A stretch of 20,319 nt of DNA from an uncultured Bacteroidales bacterium (GTDB lineage Bacteria > Bacteroidota > Bacteroidia > Bacteroidales > UBA932), in the NCBI GenBank assembly GCA_934725285.1, contig CAKVBK010000030.1, forward strand, positions 1 to 20,319, written 5' to 3'. Below, piece after piece: positions 8,810 through 15,363 of this stretch. The translations under genes and the position numbers were made by a program. The notes beneath the pieces are model-generated. The model had not been told where the DNA came from. It did not search any database and worked only from the letters and a program-made list of their open reading frames with translations. The stretch's first letter is position 1. Each line of letters opens with the position of its first letter.

Positions 8810-8844
8810 TCGGATTTTGGGGCATATAGGGGACGAAGTGACGT

Positions 8845-8952
8845 ATGGGCAAACACGCTATGGCCGCTGATGATTGTCACTCGACGTTTCTGAAAGATTT
8901 TCCGCCGAAGTTCATAGTGCGCTTATGCGATGATGACTGGCAAAAGTTGTGA
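8845..8952 (+). CDS. Possible 35-residue ORF upstream of vsr
   Basis: An ATG at 8845 opens a 35-codon frame ending in TGA at 8950-8952. The product has a hydrophilic start (MGKHAMAADDCHST) and the C-terminal segment FLKDFPPKFIVRLCDDDWQ. An in-frame ATG at 8860 is an alternative start, and a purine-rich AGGGGACGA lies at 8828-8836. Its TGA overlaps a GTG at 8949 that is in frame with vsr (GTGA), an arrangement seen in translationally coupled pairs. I do not recognise the sequence, and chance alone can give a frame of this length, so this may not be a gene. Confidence 0.25.
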   Translation: MGKHAMAADDCHSTFLKDFPPKFIVRLCDDDWQKL

Positions 8953-8996
8953 TTTTAAGAAGAAATTCGGATATTCGTTTGAAAAATAGATATTGT

Positions 8997-9476
8997 ATGC
9001 CTGACACGATGACCAGGGATCAGCGGCATTATTGCATGTCGCGGATCAAGGGTAAGGACACGCGGCCGGAGATGGTCGTGAGGCGGTACCTTCATGCCAT
9101 AGGGTTCAGATACTCGCTTCATGTCAAGAGGTTGCCAGGATGCCCCGACATCGTGCTCAGAAAATACCACACGGTGATATTCGTCAATGGATGTTTTTGG
9201 CACGGGCATCCAGGGTGCGAGAAGTTCAGAATGCCGGGGTCTAATGTGGAATTCTGGCAGGAAAAGATCCGCAGAAACAAGGAACGCGACGCTCAGGAGG
9301 TCGCCGCCCTGGAGGCATTAGGTTGGAATGTGATTGTGGTCTGGGAATGCGAGCTCTCCAAGACGAACAAGGAAAGCACCTTGAGAAATATTGCCGATAT
9401 GCTTAGGCGGAACATAGAACCAGAGTCCATTCATGCTATTCCTCCATCGGTTCGCAAACTGTCGTTTAAGGAATAG
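8997..9476 (+). CDS. vsr: Very short patch repair endonuclease Vsr
   Basis: Vsr nicks 5' of the T in T:G mismatches that arise when 5-methylcytosine deaminates. From the ATG at 8997 the product is 159 residues and begins close to the family's conserved DxxTxxxRSxxMS-type segment (TRDQRHYCMSRIKGKDTRPE). With this start the catalytic Asp is Asp51 in LPGCPDIV and the CFWHGH motif falls at 66-71, the same numbers I recall for E. coli Vsr. FWQEKI and WNVIVVWECEL are also family signatures. A GTG at 8949 would add 16 residues and overlaps a small upstream ORF. No cytosine methyltransferase gene is in the window, although vsr usually accompanies one. A weak promoter-like TTCGTTTG is at 8974-8981. 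Confidence 0.95.
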   Translation: MPDTMTRDQRHYCMSRIKGKDTRPEMVVRRYLHAIGFRYSLHVKRLPGCPDIVLRKYHTVIFVNGCFWHGHPGCEKFRMPGSNVEFWQEKIRRNKERDAQEVAALEALGWNVIVVWECELSKTNKESTLRNIADMLRRNIEPESIHAIPPSVRKLSFKE

Positions 9477-9477
9477 G

Positions 9478-9508
9478 TTGCGTATGGGAATATAATTGTG
9501 TAGATTTG
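9478..9508 (+). promoter_or_regulatory. Promoter of the YhhN-family gene
   Basis: TTG (9478-9480) is followed after 20 bases by TAGATTTG (9501-9508), a full consensus match. It starts directly after the vsr stop codon, and a GAATAT motif copy (9488-9493) lies in the spacer. The predicted leader is only about 10 bases. Confidence 0.75.
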
Positions 9509-9525
9509 CATAAATATCAATATAG

Positions 9526-10248
9526 ATGAAATCACAGAAGGTGCCGCTTTGTTTGGTGTTCAGCATGTCAGTTCTTGCATCGGTCGGGAATCTTGTCGGT
9601 CAGCTTATTGCAAATCAGATCCTTGCAATGTGTACTAAGCCGTTGATCGTGCCGTCGTTGGCATTGTGCTGTTGGATTCTTCTCAAGAATAACGGGATCT
9701 CAAGCTTTCGGGGCGCAACCCTTATCTCGGCTTTGACCTTTGGAGCCATTGGAGACATTTTGCTGATGTTTGACGGGCCGGAAGCCTTTCTGGCAGGTCT
9801 GACGGCCTTCCTTATTGGGCATATTTTATACTTGGTGACCATCGGTGCTCCACATAAGGAACCTTCAGGCTCTCACTTTGTCCTTGGAGTGATTGTCCCC
9901 GTCGTCCTGATTTTCATCATGACAATGGCCGCACAGTTGTTCAAAGTCAAAGGTTTCCTTGGAATGGCTGTGACATTGTATGCCGTGATGTTTGCATTCT
10001 GCATTAACGCGGGCATACATAATGCCGTCATCAAAAGGCAGCGCCTCTATTGGATCACTGTCATCGGCTATGCGCTGTTTGTAATCTCAGACACCATTCT
10101 TGCGGTTGGTAAGTTCACGGACATCGAGGTCCCGGCAAGAGGCTTCTGGGTGATGCTGACGTATATTCTTGCTCAATTCCTGATCGCCTTGTCGCTTACT
10201 TTGGTGGAAATAAGGCGGCGCAAGGAAATAAAGATCCATGCTAATTGA
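9526..10248 (+). CDS. YhhN/TMEM86 family integral membrane protein
   Basis: The 240-residue product is almost entirely hydrophobic, with about eight predicted membrane segments separated by short charged loops. The conserved YhhN/TMEM86 blocks are visible in order: KPLIVPSLALCCW near residues 38-50, FGAIGDILLM, FLIGHILYL, and a C-terminal ALFVISDTILAVGKF with conserved Asp residues in membrane segments. Mammalian TMEM86 proteins are lysoplasmalogenases (vinyl-ether lysophospholipid hydrolases); the bacterial role is less certain, so hydrolysis of lyso-ether lipids here is inference from family membership. It has its own promoter and is followed by the tRNA-Ser transcription unit without a visible terminator. 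Confidence 0.85.
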   Translation: MKSQKVPLCLVFSMSVLASVGNLVGQLIANQILAMCTKPLIVPSLALCCWILLKNNGISSFRGATLISALTFGAIGDILLMFDGPEAFLAGLTAFLIGHILYLVTIGAPHKEPSGSHFVLGVIVPVVLIFIMTMAAQLFKVKGFLGMAVTLYAVMFAFCINAGIHNAVIKRQRLYWITVIGYALFVISDTILAVGKFTDIEVPARGFWVMLTYILAQFLIALSLTLVEIRRRKEIKIHAN

Positions 10249-10275
10249 TTTTTATCCCGAAAATTGTTATTTTTG
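10245..10275 (+). promoter_or_regulatory. Promoter of tRNA-Ser (and probably the GH2 gene)
   Basis: TTG (10245-10247) is followed after 20 bases by TATTTTTG (10268-10275), a full consensus match. The tRNA begins 12 bases further on. The TTG overlaps the last codon of the YhhN-family gene. Confidence 0.75.
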
Positions 10276-10287
10276 CATCGCAAACAC

Positions 10288-10372
10288 GGAGGATTGTCCG
10301 AGTGGTTTATGGTGCTTGTCTCGAAAACAAGTCGGCTGAAAGGCCCCACAGGTTCGAATCCTGTATCCTCCG
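10288..10372 (+). tRNA. tRNA-Ser (anticodon CGA)
   Basis: The acceptor stem GGAGGAT (10288-10294) pairs with ATCCTCC (10365-10371), with discriminator G10372. The anticodon stem CTTGT/ACAAG encloses CTCGAAA, giving anticodon CGA, which reads UCG. A long variable arm between the anticodon and T arms is the class II feature of serine tRNAs. The T loop is TTCGAAT. CCA is not encoded. Confidence 0.95.
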
Positions 10373-10395
10373 CTTTCACTGATTAATAACAAGTT

Positions 10396-13300
10396 ATGAC
10401 TATTCAAAAATTATCCGGTGCCGCAGCGGTGATGCTTGTCGCGGCAATGGTCTGTTGTACATCCAACGACCCGATTGTGAATATTGCCTTGAACAAGGCT
10501 GTCTACGCTTCGTCTTCCTATGATTATAACCTTACAGCGCAGTTGGTCACGGATGGGGTGGTGGAGGCTGGCGAGCCTGTGTGGCTGCGGGTCTCTACTG
10601 CTGAGGGAGAGTTGCCACGGCGCGAGAAGGAATGGACTGTGGACGCAGGGCCATATTCAAACAACCGGTTGGATGGTGAGGCCAATTTCCTTGAATATGA
10701 ATGGAGCGGACAGAGGTTTTCAGCCGGTTGTGTCCGAGTGCGTGGGTATGTGGTATATCAGGAGCCAGCTAAAGGGTGGTCTATCACATGCATGACAGGT
10801 GATTCCGGATCGGAAATGAACCAGGTCGGATTTGCCGGAGGCTCCGGCTTGCCTGGAACAAAACGTTATCCTGAAGTGATCACGGACCCTAACAAACAGA
10901 CTGAGTCAATCACCCGTCCGTCCCGTGAGCTGGATCTGGAGATTCCACTCAAAGGCGCGTCTGATTTCAATCATTTCAAAATAGACTTCAATATGGACGG
11001 GGCTCTTTTCTGGGTGATCTATGCCGTGGATTTCTCAACGGAACAGAAGTTCGGAAGAAGTTCAGACACCGGGCCTTATGATTCCAAGGAATCCCGTGGA
11101 TTCAATGTACTTCCGTCTGAGGTTTATTCAAGCGTGTGGATGAGCGCCGACGACAAACCTCAGTGGATAAGGATTGACCTTGGAACGAAAATGAAATTCA
11201 GAGAGATTCGTCTTGATTGGATCCATAAGGCAGAGAGTGGCTGCATTGAAATCTCGGATGATGCGAAGAATTGGAGAAAAGTGGCTGATCTTCCGCAGAC
11301 TGATTCTCTGACATATTCAATCAAGGCGGCCGGTAACGCCCGTTATGTCCGTCTTTCAATGGAGGGAGCGGATGAGAGCGGACATTTCGCTTTGAGCGAG
11401 ATGAAAGTGCTTGGCCCAAAGGCGATAGAAGAAATCAAAACGGAATGGAAACTTCAGCGGGCTTCTGCGGTTTCAGAAAGTGGCGAGGTGATTTCCGGAA
11501 ATGAATACGATGATTCGTCATGGCTTCCGGCTGTCGTGCCCGGAACCGTCCTTTACAGTTACATAGCTGCCGGGGCTGTGCCGGATCCGGGAATAGCGGA
11601 CAACAATCTTCAGATTTCAGAGTCGTTCTTCAATTCTGATTTTTGGTACAGATGGACTCCAGACACTGAGGCTCTGAACATGTCGGAGCGTGCGGAAGGC
11701 GAGTCCATGATTCTTGCATTTGATGGAATAAATTGGAAGGCAGAGGTTTATGTCAATGGAAAATATGTGGGAAACATCGCCGGTGCCTTCAAACGCGCCA
11801 GTTTTGACATAACCGATCTGATCAAAGGAGATAATGATGTCATAGCCGTTCATATTATAAAACCGGCCCATTATGCCGCTGTGAAGGAGAAAAACGCGGA
11901 AAGTCCTGACTTCAACGGAGGCCAGCTTGGGGCTGACAATCCGACTTTTCATGCCACGGTGGGCTGGGACTGGATGCCTACAGTCAGAGGGCGTGATATG
12001 GGAATATGTAACGATGTGCGCTTGGAGAAGGCCGAAGCTGTGACGTTGAGCGATCCGCTTGTCAAAAGCAGGATCACCGAAGGTACCGCATCGATGACTG
12101 TAGAAGTCAAGGCCGCAGATGTTTCTTCCAAGAGTGTCAGCGGAACAATTCGTGGAACCATCGGAGACATCGAGTTCTCTAAGAAAGTGAAACTTGAGGC
12201 AGGGGAGAGCGGAACCATCATATTCACCCCAGAGGAATATCCGCAACTAAGGAATCAGAAAATAGATCTTTGGTGGCCTAATGGCTATGGCGAGCCGGCA
12301 TTGCACAAGGCGTCCTTCTCCTTCATTCCTGACGGAGCGGCTGAATCGATGACCACTGTCGAGTGGCTTGCCGGCATCCGGGAGTTCACATACAGCGATG
12401 TGATGAGCGACCTGAAAATGTTCATCAACGGCCGCCGCTTCTTCCCAAAAGGAGGCAACTGGGGATTCAGTGAATATAACCTCCGTTATGGCTCTGATGA
12501 ATATGATACGGCTGTCCGCATGCACAAGGAGATGAATCTGAATATGATCCGTAACTGGGTCGGCCAGACGGGTGACGAAGAGTTCTATGAAGCCTGCGAC
12601 AAGTACGGAATCGTCGTATGGCAGGACTTCTGGCTTGCGAACCCGGCAGACGGTCCAGATCCTGATGACAACGAGATGTTCCTTGACAATGCCAGAGATT
12701 ATGTCAGCCTTATCCGCAAGCATCCGAGCATCGGTCTGTACTGCGGCCGTAATGAGGGTTATCCTCCTGCAGCGTTGAACGCCGGTCTGATAGAGACCGT
12801 GAACGCTCTTCATCCAGATATCGTTTATATTCCAAGCTCAGCTGATGACGGTGTCAGCGGTCATGGGCCATACCGTGCCGTGGAGCCTTCGTTCTACTTC
12901 GAGAATCCGACCACCAAGTTCCACAGCGAGAGGGGAATGCCCGCTATAATGGAATATGAAAGCCTGAGTCAGATGCTTACTCCGGATCACCTCTGGCCAG
13001 CGAACGATGTCTGGGGACAGCATGATTTCACAAGAACAGGGGCTCAGGGTGACACCGCGTTTGTCGGAATGGTAAGAAGGCGCTTTGGCGAGCAGGCGAT
13101 GGAGACCGCCGAGACTTTCGCGAAATATGCCCAGTGGGTCAACTATGATGGCTACCGTGCCATGTACGAGGCTAACAATGTTGGCCGCAAGGGACTCCTG
13201 ATCTGGATGTCACACAGCGCCTGGCCAAGCCTTGCATGGCAGACCTACGACTATTGGTTCCGCCCGACGGCGGCTTGCGCCGCTGTCAGGAAGGCCTGTG

Positions 13301-13656
13301 AACCTCTGCACATCCAGCTGAATCCGGCTTCAAGTCAGATTGAAGTGGTGAATGCCAGCAGCGGCGATCTGGAGAACCTGACCGCAAGCGTTTCTGTACT
13401 CAACCCGAATGGTGAGGAGGTATATTCAAAAACAACTCTTGTCAGTCCTGCGGAGGATACTACGACTCCTGTCATTGACATCGCCGATGTTCCTGACGGC
13501 CTTTGCATAGTGACCCTCAAACTGACATCCGCTGACGGAAAAGTCCTTTCGGAGAACACATATTTCCGTAATTTCCTCTCGGGCAAGGACACCGGCAACT
13601 ATCAAGCGTTAGTCGGTACAAAATGGTTGAATGATTCTCTGCTTCGATTCGACTGA
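10396..13656 (+). CDS. GH2 glycoside hydrolase lipoprotein with discoidin-like N-terminus
   Basis: This 1086-residue exported enzyme resembles the exo-beta-glucosaminidase / endo-beta-mannosidase branch of family GH2. A lipoprotein signal ends at Cys20-Cys21. Residues about 28-54 (NIALNKAVYASSSYDYN) look like the start of an F5/8 type C domain and about 245-340 (PQWIRIDLG to FALSEMKVLG) like its end, with about 190 residues between them. The GH2 sugar-binding domain begins near 350 (WKLQRASAV, VPGTVLYSYI, DFWYRW), then GWDWMPTVRGRDMG (523-536) and an Ig-like part. The TIM barrel carries the probable acid/base Glu787 in CGRNEG and nucleophile Glu845 in FHSERG. The C-terminal part (about 970-1086) is beta-rich. 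It begins 23 bases after tRNA-Ser with no promoter between them. Substrate specificity cannot be read; beta-mannosidase is the main alternative. Confidence 0.92.
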   Translation: MTIQKLSGAAAVMLVAAMVCCTSNDPIVNIALNKAVYASSSYDYNLTAQLVTDGVVEAGEPVWLRVSTAEGELPRREKEWTVDAGPYSNNRLDGEANFLEYEWSGQRFSAGCVRVRGYVVYQEPAKGWSITCMTGDSGSEMNQVGFAGGSGLPGTKRYPEVITDPNKQTESITRPSRELDLEIPLKGASDFNHFKIDFNMDGALFWVIYAVDFSTEQKFGRSSDTGPYDSKESRGFNVLPSEVYSSVWMSADDKPQWIRIDLGTKMKFREIRLDWIHKAESGCIEISDDAKNWRKVADLPQTDSLTYSIKAAGNARYVRLSMEGADESGHFALSEMKVLGPKAIEEIKTEWKLQRASAVSESGEVISGNEYDDSSWLPAVVPGTVLYSYIAAGAVPDPGIADNNLQISESFFNSDFWYRWTPDTEALNMSERAEGESMILAFDGINWKAEVYVNGKYVGNIAGAFKRASFDITDLIKGDNDVIAVHIIKPAHYAAVKEKNAESPDFNGGQLGADNPTFHATVGWDWMPTVRGRDMGICNDVRLEKAEAVTLSDPLVKSRITEGTASMTVEVKAADVSSKSVSGTIRGTIGDIEFSKKVKLEAGESGTIIFTPEEYPQLRNQKIDLWWPNGYGEPALHKASFSFIPDGAAESMTTVEWLAGIREFTYSDVMSDLKMFINGRRFFPKGGNWGFSEYNLRYGSDEYDTAVRMHKEMNLNMIRNWVGQTGDEEFYEACDKYGIVVWQDFWLANPADGPDPDDNEMFLDNARDYVSLIRKHPSIGLYCGRNEGYPPAALNAGLIETVNALHPDIVYIPSSADDGVSGHGPYRAVEPSFYFENPTTKFHSERGMPAIMEYESLSQMLTPDHLWPANDVWGQHDFTRTGAQGDTAFVGMVRRRFGEQAMETAETFAKYAQWVNYDGYRAMYEANNVGRKGLLIWMSHSAWPSLAWQTYDYWFRPTAACAAVRKACEPLHIQLNPASSQIEVVNASSGDLENLTASVSVLNPNGEEVYSKTTLVSPAEDTTTPVIDIADVPDGLCIVTLKLTSADGKVLSENTYFRNFLSGKDTGNYQALVGTKWLNDSLLRFD

Positions 13657-13706
13657 ATCAGCGATTTCTGGGGTAGCGTTGGTTTTATGCTCGGTTCGTT
13701 TTAATC

Positions 13707-13772
13707 GGTCATAAAAATAAAATGGCGAATTTTGGTAACGTGCAAAATTCGCCATTTTCGTTTTTTATGACC
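13707..13772. terminator. Two-tier bidirectional terminator hairpin
   Basis: The inner stem pairs 13719-13734 with 13743-13758 (16 bp, loop GTAACGTG). The outer stem pairs GGTCATAAAAA (13707-13717) with 13762-13772 (11 bp). Only a 1-by-3 internal loop separates them, giving 27 bp in total. It lies between the convergent GH2 and DUF1080 genes, and A/T tracts inside the arms suit termination in both directions. Confidence 0.85.
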
Positions 13773-13841
13773 GCATATTTGCGTTGAAGAGGTTTTGTCT
13801 CTAATAAGAATCTAATGTTGATCCTATTGATCTGTTGGAAT

Positions 13842-15137
13842 TTAGAGAGTCGTAATGTGGAAATTGCGCCAGAGAACCTTGATGTTGTTGCCGTCGTGGA
13901 TCTGAAGCATGATGCGGCCGGACTTGGAACCGATCAACTCATCGTTGATGTCAACCATAGGCTCTCCGTTCAACCATGTCTTCACGTTGTCCCCTTCGAC
14001 ACGCAGACGGAGAGTGTTCCATTCCCCTTCCTTGAGGATGTTCTCCTTTTCGTCCGGAATCTGAACCAGCCAGCCACGACCGTATGACTCATATATTCCT
14101 GCCGTGTCATATCCCTTAGGGGCGACCTCGCACTGCCAACCGTTCACGATGTTGTTCTGGTAGCCACCTTCGACAAATGAATGGAAGAAGAGGCCGGAAT
14201 TGCCGTTCGAGCACTGTTTGAACTCAACCGTCAGGTCGAAATCCTTATAATATTCACGGGTTCCGAGGTAGCCGTAGCGAAGGTCCTCGCCGTTCTCGGT
14301 CACGAGATTGCCTTCCTCGTCGACACCGGTGCGCATGCTTCCGAACAGTTCCCATCCGTGAAGATCCTTGCCGTTGAAAAGTTCGACCTCCTGACCGGCC
14401 TTGTGTGGCAGTTCCTTGATCTTGATATTCCTGAATGATGCAGGATCGCCGTGGTCCTGAAGGCAGATCACACCCTCGTGAGCGAGACCATATTCAGTGG
14501 CGTTGCCCCATTTCCCGCTGGCTTTCTTCTCGAACCAGTCGTCCGTCCATGCCTCGAACTCAAGGATTTTCTCTCCGTTCAGCCAATGCTCCACGTGGCC
14601 GTTGTCAAAGACAATCTTTGAATTGTTCCACTCTCCTTGTGGGTTGACCTTCATTTTGCTGTAGTCAGGAAGGTGCATAGCGTAGTCAACGCCAAGTTTC
14701 TGCCATTCCTCAAGTTTCGCCGGAGCGTTGACTTCCTCCCATCCATCATTGTCAATAAGTTGATATTCAGGACCTGTTACATAAGGTACCTTGAATTTCG
14801 GATTTTCGACAACGTGGTAAAGCATTCCGCTGTTGCCTCCGTGGGTTAGTTTCCAGTCCCAGGACAACTCGAAATTCTCGTATTTCCTGTCAGTGACGAT
14901 GTAGCCGGACTCATCCGCTCCGTTGCCTGAAGCCTGAATGCAACCATCCACGACAGTCCATCCGTTTGTAAGAGAGTCTCCGTTGTAGTCACGCCAACCG
15001 TCAAGGTTCTCACCATTGAACAGAAGCACCCAACCGTCAGCTTTCTCTGCCGCTGTGAGCGTGTTCTGCTTTTGGGCACAGGATGTCATTGAAGCTGCGG
15101 CACATGCAATTGCCAATCCTAATAAGATCTTTTTCAT
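13842..15137 (-). CDS. Tandem DUF1080 (3-keto-disaccharide hydrolase family) lipoprotein
   Basis: The 431-residue protein has a lipoprotein signal ending MTSC (Cys20) and two copies of the DUF1080/LamG-like jelly-roll domain. The first (about 36-242) begins GWVLLFNGENLDGW and contains GGNSGMLYH (100-108). The second (about 251-431) begins VELFNGKDLHGW and contains GNSGLFFHS. The repeated LFNGxxLxGW and GNSGxxxH motifs define the family. Some members hydrolyse 3-keto-glucosides; others have no known activity. Acting on periplasmic glycans is therefore inference. No partner glucoside-3-dehydrogenase is in the window. It has its own promoter, is divergent from the FISUMP lipoprotein gene, and shares a terminator with the GH2 gene. 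Confidence 0.9.
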   Translation of the reverse strand: MKKILLGLAIACAAASMTSCAQKQNTLTAAEKADGWVLLFNGENLDGWRDYNGDSLTNGWTVVDGCIQASGNGADESGYIVTDRKYENFELSWDWKLTHGGNSGMLYHVVENPKFKVPYVTGPEYQLIDNDGWEEVNAPAKLEEWQKLGVDYAMHLPDYSKMKVNPQGEWNNSKIVFDNGHVEHWLNGEKILEFEAWTDDWFEKKASGKWGNATEYGLAHEGVICLQDHGDPASFRNIKIKELPHKAGQEVELFNGKDLHGWELFGSMRTGVDEEGNLVTENGEDLRYGYLGTREYYKDFDLTVEFKQCSNGNSGLFFHSFVEGGYQNNIVNGWQCEVAPKGYDTAGIYESYGRGWLVQIPDEKENILKEGEWNTLRLRVEGDNVKTWLNGEPMVDINDELIGSKSGRIMLQIHDGNNIKVLWRNFHITTL

Positions 15138-15181
15138 TGATAGTGAATATTAAATTGAAGTGTTATCTCCGTTTATCCATG

Positions 15182-15212
15182 CAAAAATAGATATAATTTG
15201 GGAGTAAAACAA
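15182..15212 (-). promoter_or_regulatory. Promoter of the DUF1080 gene
   Basis: On the minus strand TTG (15212-15210) is followed after 20 bases by TATTTTTG (15189-15182), a full consensus match. The leader to the ATG at 15137 would be about 38 bases and contains a GAATAT copy (15145-15150). Confidence 0.75.
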
Positions 15213-15254
15213 CCGGCTGGAATGTGTGGATACTACGAGAGATATTCAGTCATT

Positions 15255-15293
15255 CAAACCTTGCACGTTTGGTTGTTTCGTAAAGACACGAAA
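15255..15293. promoter_or_regulatory. Pair of inverted repeats in a divergent promoter region
   Basis: CAAAC (15255-15259) pairs with GTTTG (15267-15271), and TTTCGT (15276-15281) pairs with ACGAAA (15288-15293). They lie side by side between the DUF1080 promoter and the FISUMP promoter and could be operator sites or a short hairpin; the second is followed by five Ts. Repeats this short can occur by chance. Confidence 0.3.
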
Positions 15294-15332
15294 TTTTTCA
15301 GTGAGAAAGGGACAGTTTTATAAAATAATACT

Positions 15333-15340
15333 TATTTTTG
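15333..15340 (+). promoter_or_regulatory. Probable -7 element of the FISUMP lipoprotein promoter
   Basis: TATTTTTG matches TAnnTTTG, 23 bases before the ATG at 15364. No good TTG lies 19-20 bases upstream, which suggests help from an activator or an alternative sigma factor. Confidence 0.5.
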
Positions 15341-15363
15341 ACTTTGTATAAAAACGAACTGTT

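Noticed and set aside
8821..8996. Remnant of a cytosine methyltransferase next to vsr
   Set aside because: No methyltransferase motif (PCxxxS, ENV) can be found in any frame, and CCWGG sites are common throughout the window.
11617..12813. Two minus-strand frames of about 190-210 codons inside the GH2 gene
   Set aside because: The GH2 frame is continuous with all catalytic motifs; the antisense frames reflect codon bias and have no recognisable features.
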